From NCBI RefSeq assembly GCF_900078685.2, contig NZ_LT546170.1, positions 286,753 to 350,752 on the forward strand: 64,000 nucleotides of DNA, in the 5' to 3' direction. Each line of letters starts with the position of its first letter. Within the stretch, counting starts at the first letter, position 1. Source of the stretch: Mycolicibacter icosiumassiliensis. GTDB taxonomy: Bacteria > Actinomycetota > Actinomycetes > Mycobacteriales > Mycobacteriaceae. The notes beneath the pieces were generated by a model that saw only the letters and a program-made list of their open reading frames with translations, searched no databases and was not told the origin of the DNA. Shown in pieces: positions 53,574-63,090 of the stretch. The position numbers were made by a program, and so were the translations under genes.

Positions 53574-54566
53574 CTAGCCGGTGGGGACGATGTCGGGGGC
53601 ATCGGCGATGTCGCCGGTCTCGTCGGCGGCCACCGCCTTGCGCCCGAAGTGCACCACATAGGCCAGAAACGCCGCCTCCACCACCACACCGACGCCGATC
53701 CGCAGCCACGTCGGCAGCGATGACGGAGTCACCACCGCCTCGATCAGCCCGGCAACGGCGAACACCGCGACCAACCCCACCGCGACCGCGACGACGGCCC
53801 GGCCCTGCTCGGCGAGCACCTGTCCGCGGGGTCGATCGCCCGGTGCTATCACCGTCCAGCCCAGGCGCATCCCCGCCGCGCCGGCCAGGAACACCGCCGT
53901 CAGCTCCAGCAGTCCGTGCGGGGCAAGCAATCCCAGCATGAAACCGCCCCGCCCGGCGTGGAACATCAGCCCGAGCCCCAATCCGACGTTGGCCGCGTTG
54001 GAAAGCAACAGCGCCGGAATCGGCAGGCCCAGCAGCACCGAGAACGCGATGGCGCGGGCGGCCACCCAGGCGTTGTTCACCCAGACCTGCAGCGCAAAGG
54101 ACCCGGCCGGGTGATCGCTGTAGTAGGCGGCGAAGTCGTGGTTGACCAACCGGTCGATCTCCGTCGGGGTGCCGATCACCGCCTGCACGTCGGGATTGCC
54201 GGCCACCCAGCAGGCGATCACCGCCGAGACCGCCAGGAACACCAGGGCGGTGCCCAGCCACCACCGCCAGGCGCGGTAGGCGACCACCGGAAACGACACC
54301 GTCACGAACCGGACGAACTCCGAGGCCAACGGTGCGTGCGCACCGGTGACGGCGGCACGCGCCCGCGCTACCAGGGCGGAAAGTCGGCCGATGAGCGCGG
54401 CATCCGAGGAGGACGAGCGCACCACCGAAAGATGGGTGGACACCCGCTGGTAGAGGTCGACCAGTTCGTCGAGCTCTGCACCGGTGAGCCGCCGCCGGTT
54501 CTTGGCCAGCGACTCCAGCCGATCCCAGGTCGGTCGATGGATCAGCACGAAGGCGTCGACATCCAC
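53574..54566 (-). CDS. Stage II sporulation protein M family membrane protein (Rv3694c-like)
   Basis: The 330-residue protein starts with GTG 54566 (DVDAFVLIHRPTWDRLESLAKN, a conserved start in this group). It has about five membrane helices (WWLGTALVFLAVSAVIACWVAG; LLGLPIPALLLSNAANVGLGLGLMF; GLLELTAVFLAGAAGMRLGW; VGLVAVFAVAGLIEAVV and others). It does not sporulate; SpoIIM-like proteins in actinobacteria are regularly linked to MoxR, DUF58 and RDD genes, as here. It is divergent from the RDD gene. Confidence 0.87.
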   Translation of the reverse strand: MDVDAFVLIHRPTWDRLESLAKNRRRLTGAELDELVDLYQRVSTHLSVVRSSSSDAALIGRLSALVARARAAVTGAHAPLASEFVRFVTVSFPVVAYRAWRWWLGTALVFLAVSAVIACWVAGNPDVQAVIGTPTEIDRLVNHDFAAYYSDHPAGSFALQVWVNNAWVAARAIAFSVLLGLPIPALLLSNAANVGLGLGLMFHAGRGGFMLGLLAPHGLLELTAVFLAGAAGMRLGWTVIAPGDRPRGQVLAEQGRAVVAVAVGLVAVFAVAGLIEAVVTPSSLPTWLRIGVGVVVEAAFLAYVVHFGRKAVAADETGDIADAPDIVPTG

Positions 54567-54623
54567 GTTGCCGAGCCTAGCGAGCGCCTCGCTGACACCG
54601 GTCCGGCGAGTAGCGTCTGAGCT

Positions 54624-55445
54624 ATGTCGAACCGCAGCCCCGAGCTGGTGACCGGCGACGCCGTCGTCCTCGACATCGCGATCGCGCAGCTGCCGGTGCG
54701 CGCGGTCAGCGCGCTGATCGACATCACCGTCGTGATGGTGGGTTACCTGTGCGCGGTTGTGCTGTGGGCCACCACCCTGGGCCGGTTCGACGACGCGTTG
54801 ACCACGGCAATCATGATCATCTTCGCCGTGCTGCTCCTGGTCGGTTACCCGGTCACCATGGAGACCGTTACCCGGGGCCGGTCGCTGGGCAAGATGGCAA
54901 TGGGACTGCGGGTGGTTTCCGACGACGGCGGCCCGGAACGCTTCCGGCAGGCGCTCTTTCGGGCGCTGGCCTCCGTTATCGAGATCTGGGCCTTGACCGG
55001 CAGCCCGGCGGTGATCTGCAGTCTGCTGTCACCGCGCGGAAAACGCCTGGGCGACATCTTCGCCGGCACGGTGGTGATCAGCGAACGCGCGCCGGCTTCG
55101 ACGCCGCCGCCCATGATGCCGCCGGGGCTGGCCTGGTGGGCGTCGACGTTGCAATTGTCCGGACTGCGCGCCGAATCGGCTGAGCTGGCAAGGCAATTCC
55201 TCGGTCGGGCCGCACAGCTCGACCCGCATACCCGGCAGATGATGGCCTACCGGATCTCCGGCGACGTGCTGGCGCACATCTCGCCGCCACCGCCGCCGGA
55301 TGCCCCGCCCGAGTTGGTGTTGGCCGCGGTGCTGGCCGAACGGCATCAGCGCGAGCTGGCGCGGTTTCAGGTCGCGCCGCCCGGCCCCTATTTCCCGCCG
55401 CCGCCGGCGCCGTGGCCGACCGGTGGTTTCGCCCCGCCGGGCTAG
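54624..55445 (+). CDS. RDD-family membrane protein (Rv3695-like)
   Basis: The 273-residue protein has the RDD start LPVRAVSALIDITVVMVGYLCAVVLW (Arg and Asp at the ends of TM1), TM2 TTAIMIIFAVLLLVGYPVTME, then GRSLGKMAMGLRVV and a third helix (SVIEIWALTGSPAVICSLLSP). The C-terminal 100 residues are soluble and Pro-rich (PPGPYFPPPPAPWP). RDD proteins are probable transporters or partners. It overlaps the vapC remnant by four bases, tail to tail. Confidence 0.87.
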   Translation: MSNRSPELVTGDAVVLDIAIAQLPVRAVSALIDITVVMVGYLCAVVLWATTLGRFDDALTTAIMIIFAVLLLVGYPVTMETVTRGRSLGKMAMGLRVVSDDGGPERFRQALFRALASVIEIWALTGSPAVICSLLSPRGKRLGDIFAGTVVISERAPASTPPPMMPPGLAWWASTLQLSGLRAESAELARQFLGRAAQLDPHTRQMMAYRISGDVLAHISPPPPPDAPPELVLAAVLAERHQRELARFQVAPPGPYFPPPPAPWPTGGFAPPG

Positions 55446-55760
55446 GGCTGCACTGACAGTTGTTCGACCACGACGCCCATCGCCTCGTACGTGGAACGCG
55501 CCCGCGCATCCCTGGTGGCCAGCGGGGCCATGTGCTCCCGAGAAAACGTGCGGGCCGCGCGAGCCGAAAGCGCCAGCGGTTGGGTGAAGTTCTCATCGAT
55601 CGAGAGCACGGCGTCTGCTGCGGATAGCCGCGCGTCACCGGGCTGACGGGTCAGCACCGCATACGTTTCCGCCAGGCTGTGCGCGGTCAGGCATCACGTC
55701 CGGTCGCGTGCCCACGCGGCAACCTGCTCGTGGTGCCTATGGCCGGCGATCAGCAGACAA
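55442..55760 (-). pseudogene. VapC-like PIN-domain toxin remnant
   Basis: The minus strand reads HSLAETYAVLTRQPGDARLSAADAV and ends LATRDARARSTYEAMGVVVEQL, the central and C-terminal parts of a VapC ribonuclease with the conserved Glu of LAET and Asp of TRDAR. Upstream, in the same frame, GHRHHEQVAAWARDRT is followed by an in-frame TGA (55694-55696), and the N-terminal Asp motif is absent. There is also no antitoxin gene. It is thus dead: nonsense codon, lost N-terminus and a middle part of reduced similarity. A VapC gene (Rv3697c) lies near glpK in M. tuberculosis. Confidence 0.7.
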
Positions 55761-55771
55761 CCCCCTTGCGT

Positions 55772-55795
55772 GACGATAGTTCCCGATATATCGTC
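55772..55795. promoter_or_regulatory. Inverted repeat before the padR gene
   Basis: GACGATA (55772-55778) and TATCGTC (55789-55795) are perfect 7-bp arms with a 10-bp spacer that contains CCCGATATA. It lies about 50 bp before the PadR start and is a good candidate for an autoregulatory site. The overlapping CGATATATCG is also palindromic. Confidence 0.5.
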
Positions 55796-55846
55796 AACGT
55801 ATCGGAAGTGATGGTCGCTTCCGTTTCCAGAGCAATGAGGTGGCGA

Positions 55847-56653
55847 ATGAACAACCCCTTTGGTCCGCCCGGCGGACCCTTCTCAGACGATGCCGAACAC
55901 CACGTCGGTTTCGGCTTCGGCCCCGCGACGCCGCATCAGCGCCGCGCCGTACACATCGCGCGCCGGCAGGCCCGGCGCGAGTTTCGCCGGCAGCTGCGCG
56001 ATCAGGCCGTCGCCGACCACTGCGGGCCGTTAGGCTTCGGTCCCGGCCATGAGGGCGGCGGCCCCGAGTTCGGTCCCGATTTCCGGCGCGGATTCGGTTC
56101 GGGCTTCGGACCTGGCTTCGGACCTGGCTTCGGTCCCGGCTTCGGCTTCGGCCCGGGCGGTCCCGGCTTCGGCTTCGGTCCGGGCGGGCACCGTGGACAC
56201 CGGCGTGGCAATCGTGGCCGGCGCGGCGACGTGCGGCTCGCCATCCTGGCCTTGCTCGCCGAGGGCCCGATGCACGGCTACGAGATCATTCAGCAGATCG
56301 CCGAACGCAGCCAAGGGCTGTGGCGCCCCAGCCCCGGATCGGTCTACCCGACCTTGCAGATGCTGGTCGATGAGGGTCTGATCAGCGGCAGCGAAACCGA
56401 CGGCAAGAAGCGGCTTTTCGAGCTGACCGAAGAAGGTCGCGGGGTCGCCGAGACGGTGGAGACCCCACCGTGGGAGCAGATCGCCGACGGCGCCGACCCG
56501 GGGCAGATCAACCTGCGCACCGCGGCCGGCCAACTGTTCGGTGCCGTTGCGCAGGCCGGCCAGGCGGCCACGCCCGAGCAGCAGCAGCGCATCGTCGACA
56601 TCGTCAACGGCGCCCGCAAGGAGATCTACGGGATACTTGGGGAAACCGAGTAA
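55847..56653 (+). CDS. PadR-family regulator with Gly-Phe-rich repeat region
   Basis: The 268-residue protein starts at ATG 55847. Residues about 65-115 form a GFGPGFGPGF-type repeat of low complexity, coded by near-perfect 12-bp repeats at about 56095-56190. The PadR winged helix follows (DVRLAILALLAEGPMHGYEIIQQIAERS...PSPGSVYPTLQMLVDEGLI, about residues 125-180), then a coiled C-terminal dimer helix. The repeat could drive condensation or bind membranes, unusual for a PadR. The TA-like vapC remnant and a possible operator lie upstream. Confidence 0.87.
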   Translation: MNNPFGPPGGPFSDDAEHHVGFGFGPATPHQRRAVHIARRQARREFRRQLRDQAVADHCGPLGFGPGHEGGGPEFGPDFRRGFGSGFGPGFGPGFGPGFGFGPGGPGFGFGPGGHRGHRRGNRGRRGDVRLAILALLAEGPMHGYEIIQQIAERSQGLWRPSPGSVYPTLQMLVDEGLISGSETDGKKRLFELTEEGRGVAETVETPPWEQIADGADPGQINLRTAAGQLFGAVAQAGQAATPEQQQRIVDIVNGARKEIYGILGETE

Positions 56654-56656
56654 GTG

Positions 56657-57371
56657 TCAACAGTGGCGAAGGACCCGATGCATCGCGGTCTTCTCGTTGG
56701 ATGAAACCCACAGTCCGTAAGCGGTTTTGACCGCGATCTGACGGGCTACGAATTCGCATTCGAACGCGGCGTTCGCCGGCAGCCAGCCGGCGGCGTCGCG
56801 GAATGCTTTGTCGAAGTTGGCTTGGGCGCTGACCGCGAGCAGGTTGCGCGGGTCGTTGGCGAAATCGCGGCGGCGCCGCTCGTCCCAGGTCCGCGCCCCC
56901 TTGTACCAGGCGTCGGCCAACGACACGAGGTGGTCGACCTGCACGGCCTCGGACGTCTCCGGGCCACGCACAAAGGCGATGGTCTCTCCGGAGTACGGGT
57001 CGTGCAGGACGCCGCGCTGCACCAGGCAGGTGCCCCGTCGCAGTTCGACCTGGTCCAGGTCGCGGCGCAGGATGTCGTCGCGGGTATTGCAGCCGTTGTG
57101 GCCGAATTCGACGTCGACATCGTCGCTCCACCGCTCGCCGAACCGGTAGCGCTTGAAGTCCTTCTCGCGATCCCAGCCCTTGACCGGCAGCGCTTCGAGC
57201 ATGCGGCGGGCGTCGTCATAGCCAGGATCCAACGGCACGGCGCTCGACGTCGGCGGGGGCCAGGGCGGCGAGGGGCCCCCACCCGGCCTGCTGCCACCAC
57301 GCCCAACCGACGGCGGCCACCACGACCAGCGCGACCAGCGCGCCGGGCAGCACCCGCTTGCGTGCGGCCAT
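56657..57371 (-). pseudogene. Membrane-anchored HNH (DUF1524-like) nuclease, split by a frameshift
   Basis: ATG 57371 opens a frame with a basic start and one TM (VLPGALVALVVVAAVGWAWW) that runs into a stop at 57216. The nuclease domain lies in another frame from about 57290 to 56657: PLDPGYDDARRMLEALPVKGWDR, then QVDHLVSLADAWYKGA...FANDPRNLLAVSAQAN. Skipping one base at GGGCCCC (about 57274) would give the Pro-rich linker SPPWPPPTSSAVP and join the two. Relatives with this HNH domain are extracellular or anchored DNases. It starts 3 bp after glpK. Either a recent pseudogene or a base-call error in a C run. Confidence 0.75.
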
Positions 57372-57373
57372 GC

Positions 57374-58891
57374 TCAGGGCAGCTCGACCCAGTCCAGCGT
57401 GCGCTGCACGGCTTTTCGCCACCCGGCATGGCCTTCGGCACGCTGCTCATCTGACCAGTTCGGGGTCCAGCGTCTGTCCTCGCGCCAATTGGCGCGAAGT
57501 TCGTCGGGCCCCTTCCAGAACCCGACGCCCAGTCCGGCCGCATAGGCCGCGCCGAGCGCGGTGGTTTCGGGCACGACCGGCTTGACCACGTCGACCCCGA
57601 GCACGTCGGCCTGGATCTGCATACACAGGTCGTTGGCGGTGATACCGCCGTCCACCTTCAAAACACCAAGGTGCACACCGGAATCGGCTTCCATCGCCTC
57701 GGCCACATCCCGGCTCTGGTAGCAGATCGCCTCCAACGTGGCCCGGGCCAGATGTGCGTTGGTGTTGAAGCGGGACAACCCCACGATCGCGCCGCGGGCA
57801 TCCGAACGCCAGTACGGCGCGAACAATCCGGAAAACGCCGGCACGAAGTACATCCCGCCGTTGTCGGAGACCTGGCGGGCAAGGCTCTCGACCTGCGTGG
57901 CTCCGCTGATGATGCCCAGCTGGTCGCGCAACCACTGCACCGCCGAACCGGTGACCGCGATCGAGCCCTCCAGCGCATACACGGGTTTGGCGTCGCCGAA
58001 CTGGTAGCAGACCGTGGTCAACAATCCGTTGTTGGAGCGGACGATCTGCTCACCGGTGTTGAGCAGCAAGAAGTTTCCGGTGCCGTAGGTGTTCTTCGCT
58101 TCGCCCGCCGACAAACACACCTGGCCGACCATGGCGCTCTGCTGGTCGCCCAGAATGCCGGCGATCGGCACCTCGCCGCGCAACGGCCCGGTGCTCGCGG
58201 TGACCGCGTGCCGGCGTCGTGTCGACGACGCCGTGATGCGCGGCAACATGGTCCGCGGGATCGAGAACAGGGCCAGCAGTTCGTCGTCCCAGTCCAGGGT
58301 CTCGAGGTCCATCAGCATGGTGCGGCTGGCGTTGGTGACGTCGGTCAGGTGCACACCGCCGCGCGGCCCCCCGGTCAGGTTCCACAGCACCCAGCTGTCG
58401 CAGGTGCCGAACAGTGCGTCGCCACGTTCGGCATCGGCCCGCACCCCCGCGACGTTGTCCAGAATCCACTGCAGCTTGCCGCCGGAGAAATAGGTGGCCG
58501 GCGGCAGGCCCGCCTTGCGCCGGATCACCTCACCGTGGCCGTCGCGCTCCAGGGCCGCCGCGATGGCGTCGGTTCGGGTGTCCTGCCAGACGATCGCGTT
58601 GTGGTAGGGCTGACCGGTCTTGCGGTTCCACACCACCGTCGTTTCGCGCTGGTTGGCGATACCCAGCGCCGCCAGGTCCGAAGCGTGCAGCTTGGTGGTG
58701 TTGAGCGCCGAGACCAGCACCGCCGCGGTGTGGTTCCACAATTCGAACGGATCGTGTTCCACCCAGCCGGCTCGCGGCAGGATCTGTTCGTGTTCGAGCT
58801 GATGACGGCCCACCTCCGCACCGTCATGGTCGAAGATGATGCAGCGAGTGCTGGTGGTGCCCTGGTCGATCGACGCGACGAAATCGGCCAA
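57374..58891 (-). CDS. glpK: Glycerol kinase
   Basis: It phosphorylates glycerol to sn-glycerol 3-phosphate. 505 residues: FGGY-family phosphate loop DQGTTSTRCIIFD (N-terminal), NQRETTVVW, TYFSGGKLQWIL, ILGDQQSAMVGQ, NTYGTGNFLL and the second FGGY signature KVDGGITANDLCMQIQAD. All are complete. M. tuberculosis glpK has a hypermutable C7 tract that causes drug-tolerance phase variation; I do not see such a tract here. The 294 bp upstream hold divergent promoters and no gene. Confidence 0.95.
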   Translation of the reverse strand: MADFVASIDQGTTSTRCIIFDHDGAEVGRHQLEHEQILPRAGWVEHDPFELWNHTAAVLVSALNTTKLHASDLAALGIANQRETTVVWNRKTGQPYHNAIVWQDTRTDAIAAALERDGHGEVIRRKAGLPPATYFSGGKLQWILDNVAGVRADAERGDALFGTCDSWVLWNLTGGPRGGVHLTDVTNASRTMLMDLETLDWDDELLALFSIPRTMLPRITASSTRRRHAVTASTGPLRGEVPIAGILGDQQSAMVGQVCLSAGEAKNTYGTGNFLLLNTGEQIVRSNNGLLTTVCYQFGDAKPVYALEGSIAVTGSAVQWLRDQLGIISGATQVESLARQVSDNGGMYFVPAFSGLFAPYWRSDARGAIVGLSRFNTNAHLARATLEAICYQSRDVAEAMEADSGVHLGVLKVDGGITANDLCMQIQADVLGVDVVKPVVPETTALGAAYAAGLGVGFWKGPDELRANWREDRRWTPNWSDEQRAEGHAGWRKAVQRTLDWVELP

Positions 58892-59185
58892 GTCTGACTC
58901 CTGTCCATACCGGTGCCGGTCGGTGCCGCGTCCATCATGGCCTACCTGGTCCGATCGGGTGGCGCTACCCGACAGGATCGCGACGCCTTGGATGGGTCAG
59001 TCCACAAAATTAGACATTCTTCACGAACCCATCAGACGGCATTTATTCACTCCGACGCATATTTCGATGTATTGCGAGTAGATGTCGTAATGGTGAACAA
59101 ACGGTGTCGGAACGCCGCCGATGTCTGTGCCCCCGCAAGCCGCCGCGGCCGACCGCGTGCAGGTCAGAACTGAATCGGAGGAGCA

Positions 59186-61025
59186 ATGGACGTCGTCCTC
59201 GGTGTGGCACTTGCGTCGAGCGCACCCACCACCATCCACACCGTGCTGGTCTGCGGAGAACGCGGCGACGGCGTCACGCTGGAGGAGCTCAGCATTGACG
59301 TGCCCACCGACGACTCCGTCGAATTCGCCGCCGTCGACGCGTTGATCGCGGCGATCCTGCGGGCCCGCGACGCTGCGGATTCTGCTGGCCTGCAACTGAT
59401 CTCGACCGGCGTGACGGTGACCGATCCGCTCGACGCGGCAGCGCTGAGTTCGCGACTCTCCAGCGGCGCCCTCGAAGGGATGGCGAACGTAGCCCTGGTG
59501 TCGCCGGTGCTGGCGGCGGCAAGCCTGGCCCACAATCTGGGCCAAACGGTTGGCTGCGACCAGATGGGACTGCTGTCCGTGGAGGCGGCGACGGCGACAC
59601 TGGCCATGGTCGACTGCACCGACGGCACCATCACCCGGATCTTTCGGCAAGCCCTCGATGACGGCTACGCCACCGTCGCAGTCGACACGGTCGCCGAACG
59701 GCTCAACGCCGCCGACACCGCTCCGGACGGCCTGTTCCTGATCTGCGCCGAGGGCGATTCAACCGCGCTCCGGCCGCAACTGGAGGCGACGGTAGACCAC
59801 GAGGTGTGTGAGCCCGCCGAACCGCGCGCCGCCCTGGCCCGCGGAGCGGCACTGGCGTCTGCCCGCCTGGTAGGCGTCGACGCGGAATCGCCCGCGCTGG
59901 CCTACACGCAAGAACCCACGTCTGGTGCGCTCGGACCCTGCTACTACGACATCCCCGGTTTTGACGCCGACGATCTCGCCTACAGTGCCGTCGCCGACGA
60001 AGACGCCGCAGCGCCTACCGAAATCTTCGAACCGGTAGGGCACCCACCGCGCCGTCCGCTGTTGGTTGCCAGTGCGGCATTGGCGTCTGCCGCATTCGCC
60101 GCAGCCTCGGCACTGATGGTCTCCATGACGCTGGACATCACGCCCAACCTGGTCGCGTTGCGGCCGGATCTGGGCCGAGCGCTGACCATTCCGCACCTGG
60201 CCCCGAACCTTCAGGTGCCCGCCACGGAGCCGTTCGGGGGGGAACCGCCGGTGATGGGGCAGACCCCAGCGGACTCCACACCACTTCCGTCGTTGAACTT
60301 CCCGTCGGCGCCCGACTTGCCGGCCGCGGTGCCGGTGAGCGCCCCGGCGCCCGGTCTGCCGGCACCACTGCCGGTGGCGGCCGGGGCAAGCAGCGGCCCG
60401 CTGTTTGTTCCCGCACCGATCTTCGGTCCGCCGCTGCCTGCCACCCGAAATCCCGGTGATCAAGCCCAATCCTCCAGTGGTCAACCCGAACCCACCGGTC
60501 GTCAAGCCTGAGGTCCCGGTGATCAACCCGAACCCCCCGGTGGTGAAACTGCCGGATCCACCGGTGCAGGTCCCGGACCTTCCCGCCGTCAACCCCAACC
60601 CGGGCATTCAGCTGCCTGAGCTGCCGGTCAAGGTTCCCGATGCACCCGCCGTCAACCCCAACCCGGGCATCCAACTGCCGAGTCTGCCAATCCAGCTACC
60701 GAATTCGGGCCCGCCGGCCGGACTTCCGGCTCCCCAGGCACCGTCGCTGCCGTCATTCACCGCACCCCAGGCGCCGTCGCTGCCCTCGTTCACCGCGCCC
60801 CAGGCGCCGTCGCTGCCCTCGCTGCCGGCACCGAGCGCGCCCTCCATGCCCAACCTGGGTGGTGGCATGTTCGGGGGCGGCAAGCCCGGCGGAATCTTCG
60901 GCGGCGGAGGCAACCCCGGTGGTGGACTGTTCGGCGGCGGAGGATCCCGCGGCGGTGGACTCTTCGGCGGCGGGGGCGGCCTATTCGGCGGTGGCCTGTT
61001 CGGCGGCGGCTTGTTCGGCCACTAG
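59186..61025 (+). pseudogene. DUF7159-like mycobacterial protein with Pro/Gly-rich tail, split by a frameshift
   Basis: ATG 59186 follows GGAGGAGC. The N-terminal 230 residues are a conserved alpha/beta domain (MDVVLGVALASSAPTTIHTVLV, then LARGAALASARLVG), related to the actin-like part of mycobacterial DUF7159 proteins. One TM follows (PLLVASAALASAAFAAASALMVSMTL). The frame then ends at 60511, but the tail continues one base shifted from about 60440: EIPVIKPNPPVVNPNPP repeats, PSLPSFTAPQA repeats and a C-terminal GGGLFGGG block to 61025. The switch is near CCGCTGCCTGCCACC. Such a tail suits a cell-surface position. The function is unknown. Confidence 0.65.
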
Positions 61026-61045
61026 CGTTTGCCGAGGACACCCTT

Positions 61046-62128
61046 TTATCCACCGCGCGGCGCATCGGCCAACGCCGCAGCGAGCACGTCCAAATCTGCT
61101 TCGGTGGTGTCGACGTGCGGTGAGATCCGCAGCACCGGCACGGTCAGCTCCAACGGCGCGCGTTCGACTCCGGCTGCGGTGGTGACGATCCCGTGCTCGG
61201 CGATCAGCCACGCCCGCACGACCACCGGATCGATGCCGGCCGGCGGGGCCAAGGTGGTGATGGCGCTCGGCTCGTCGAGCGGTTCGACCACCCGCCAGCC
61301 GGGTAGCCGAGCCAGCACCCGCCGGCTCCGGGCACCCACGCCGGCCAGCGCGGCCCGAACCGCTGCCGGCCTGGCCGCCAGATGTTCCCCCAGCGCCACG
61401 GAGAAGCCTACCTGGGCAGCCACATTCACGTCACCGGCCGCCGGTCCCGAGGACGCCAGTTCCGCCAAGGCCGGCCGTACTGCCAGCGCCCCGACACCGC
61501 GCGGCCCGGCAAGCCACTTGCGCGATGAGGAATAGACGGCGGCGGCGCCCACCGCGCAGTCGATCTGGCCCAGTGCCTGCGCCGCGTCGACCACCATCGG
61601 GACATCGAACGCGCGGCAGATGTCCGCCATCTGCGCCAAGGGCTGCACCAGGCCGCGGTGACTGCCGACCGGGGTCAGGTGCACCAGGCTCGGCGGGTCG
61701 GCGGCGAGTGCGCTCGCCGCCTCGTCGAGCACCAAGCGGCCGGTGTGGTCCACCGGCAGCGCCCGCCGGCTGAACCCGTGCACCGCCATCACCGCCAGAT
61801 TCGGGCCGTATTCACCGGGCAGGCAGGCCAGGGTGCGCTGCGCGCCCGGCCATCGGGACAGCAGGAGGTCCAGTGCATTTCGCGAGCCGGTAGTAAACAC
61901 CACGTCGGCATCGGCCATGCCGGTCAATACGGCGAAGGCCGCCCGGCCGGCGTCGAGCACCGGTGCGGCCGCCTCGGCGGCAACGTAGCCACCGACCTCG
62001 GCTTCGTGACGGGCATGGCAGGCTGCGGCATCTAGCGCCGCATGGCTCTGCCGTGAGCAGGCTGCGCTGTCCAGGTGCAGCCCCGCGACCGGGGGGCGCG
62101 CAGCGCGCCAGCTGTCGGCGAGGCTCAT
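61046..62128 (-). CDS. egtE: Ergothioneine biosynthesis PLP lyase
   Basis: EgtE cleaves the C-S bond of hercynyl-cysteine sulfoxide to give ergothioneine. It has the class V aminotransferase fold: FTTGSRNALDLLL, VVDAAQALGQID and the PLP Lys in SSSRKWLAGPRGVGAL (about residue 206). ATG 62128 overlaps the egtD stop (TCAT), which gives 360 residues; Rv3700c has 390, so the N-terminus or an internal loop is shorter. It is the last gene of the egt operon. Confidence 0.92.
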   Translation of the reverse strand: MSLADSWRAARPPVAGLHLDSAACSRQSHAALDAAACHARHEAEVGGYVAAEAAAPVLDAGRAAFAVLTGMADADVVFTTGSRNALDLLLSRWPGAQRTLACLPGEYGPNLAVMAVHGFSRRALPVDHTGRLVLDEAASALAADPPSLVHLTPVGSHRGLVQPLAQMADICRAFDVPMVVDAAQALGQIDCAVGAAAVYSSSRKWLAGPRGVGALAVRPALAELASSGPAAGDVNVAAQVGFSVALGEHLAARPAAVRAALAGVGARSRRVLARLPGWRVVEPLDEPSAITTLAPPAGIDPVVVRAWLIAEHGIVTTAAGVERAPLELTVPVLRISPHVDTTEADLDVLAAALADAPRGG

Positions 62129-63090
62129 TTGATGGCGAGCGACACGCCGAAATCGCCTGCCGCGTCGGTCCACCACCGTCGGCGGCGCAGTCCCGCGGCG
62201 GCCAGCTCGCCGGCCACCTGCTCGGCCCGGAATTTGCAGGACACCTCGGTCAGCATCTCCTCTCCGGCCGCGAAGTCGACAGCCAGGTCCAAGGCCCCCA
62301 CTGTGACGTGCTGACGGCTGCGGGCGCGCAACCACATCTCCATGCGCTGCTCCGCCGAATTCCACCGCGCCACATGGGCGAACGCGTCCAGGTCGAAGTC
62401 AGCATCAAGCTCACGGTTGACCACCGCGAGCACGTTGCGGTTGAACGCCGCGGTCACCCCGGCCGCGTCGTCGTAGGCGCGCACCAGCCTGCCGGTGTCC
62501 TTGACCAGATCGGTGCCCAACAGCAGGCCGTCACCGTCGTGCATGACCGCGGCGAGGTCGGCCAGGAAGTCCGCACGCGGGCCCGGCGTCAGGTTGCCAA
62601 TGGTCGATCCCAGAAACACGAACAGTCGTCTGCCACCGTCGGGGATCTGCGCCAGGTGGTGCTCGAAATCGCCGCAGACGGCCTGCACTTGCACGCCGGG
62701 ATAGTCCCGGGCGATCGCCTCCCCCGCCGTCTCCAGCACTCCGGCGTCGACGTCAAAGGGGATGAATCGGCGCAACAACCCAGCGTCCTGCAGTGCGTCC
62801 AGCAGCATCCGGGTCTTCTCCGAGGTGCCGCTGCCCAGTTCGACCAGGGTGTCCGCGCCCGACAGCGCCGCCACCTCGGCGGAGTGCGTGCGCAGGATCT
62901 GCGCCTCGGCGCGGGTCGGGTAGTACTCGGGCAGCCGGGTGATCTGGTCGAACAGCTCACTGCCAGTGTCGTCGTAGAACCACTTGGGCGGTAAAGACTT
63001 CGGATGCTGGGCCAGCCCGTGGCGGACGTCGGCCCGCAGTGCGGATCGAGCCGCGTCGGCGGCCAGGTGATTGGCAATAGATACCGTCAT
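62125..63090 (-). CDS. egtD: Histidine N-alpha-methyltransferase
   Basis: EgtD makes hercynine from L-histidine by three SAM methylations, the first step of ergothioneine synthesis. 321 residues, equal to Rv3701c. N-terminal SLPPKWFYDDTGSELFDQITRLPEYYPTRAE contains the histidine-binding Tyr; SAM motif LVELGSGTSEKTRMLLDAL; FLGSTIGNLTP; and the C-terminal FRAEQVAGELAAAGL. In M. tuberculosis the enzyme is inhibited by PknD phosphorylation of a Thr. The starts overlap. Confidence 0.96.
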   Translation of the reverse strand: MTVSIANHLAADAARSALRADVRHGLAQHPKSLPPKWFYDDTGSELFDQITRLPEYYPTRAEAQILRTHSAEVAALSGADTLVELGSGTSEKTRMLLDALQDAGLLRRFIPFDVDAGVLETAGEAIARDYPGVQVQAVCGDFEHHLAQIPDGGRRLFVFLGSTIGNLTPGPRADFLADLAAVMHDGDGLLLGTDLVKDTGRLVRAYDDAAGVTAAFNRNVLAVVNRELDADFDLDAFAHVARWNSAEQRMEMWLRARSRQHVTVGALDLAVDFAAGEEMLTEVSCKFRAEQVAGELAAAGLRRRRWWTDAAGDFGVSLAIK

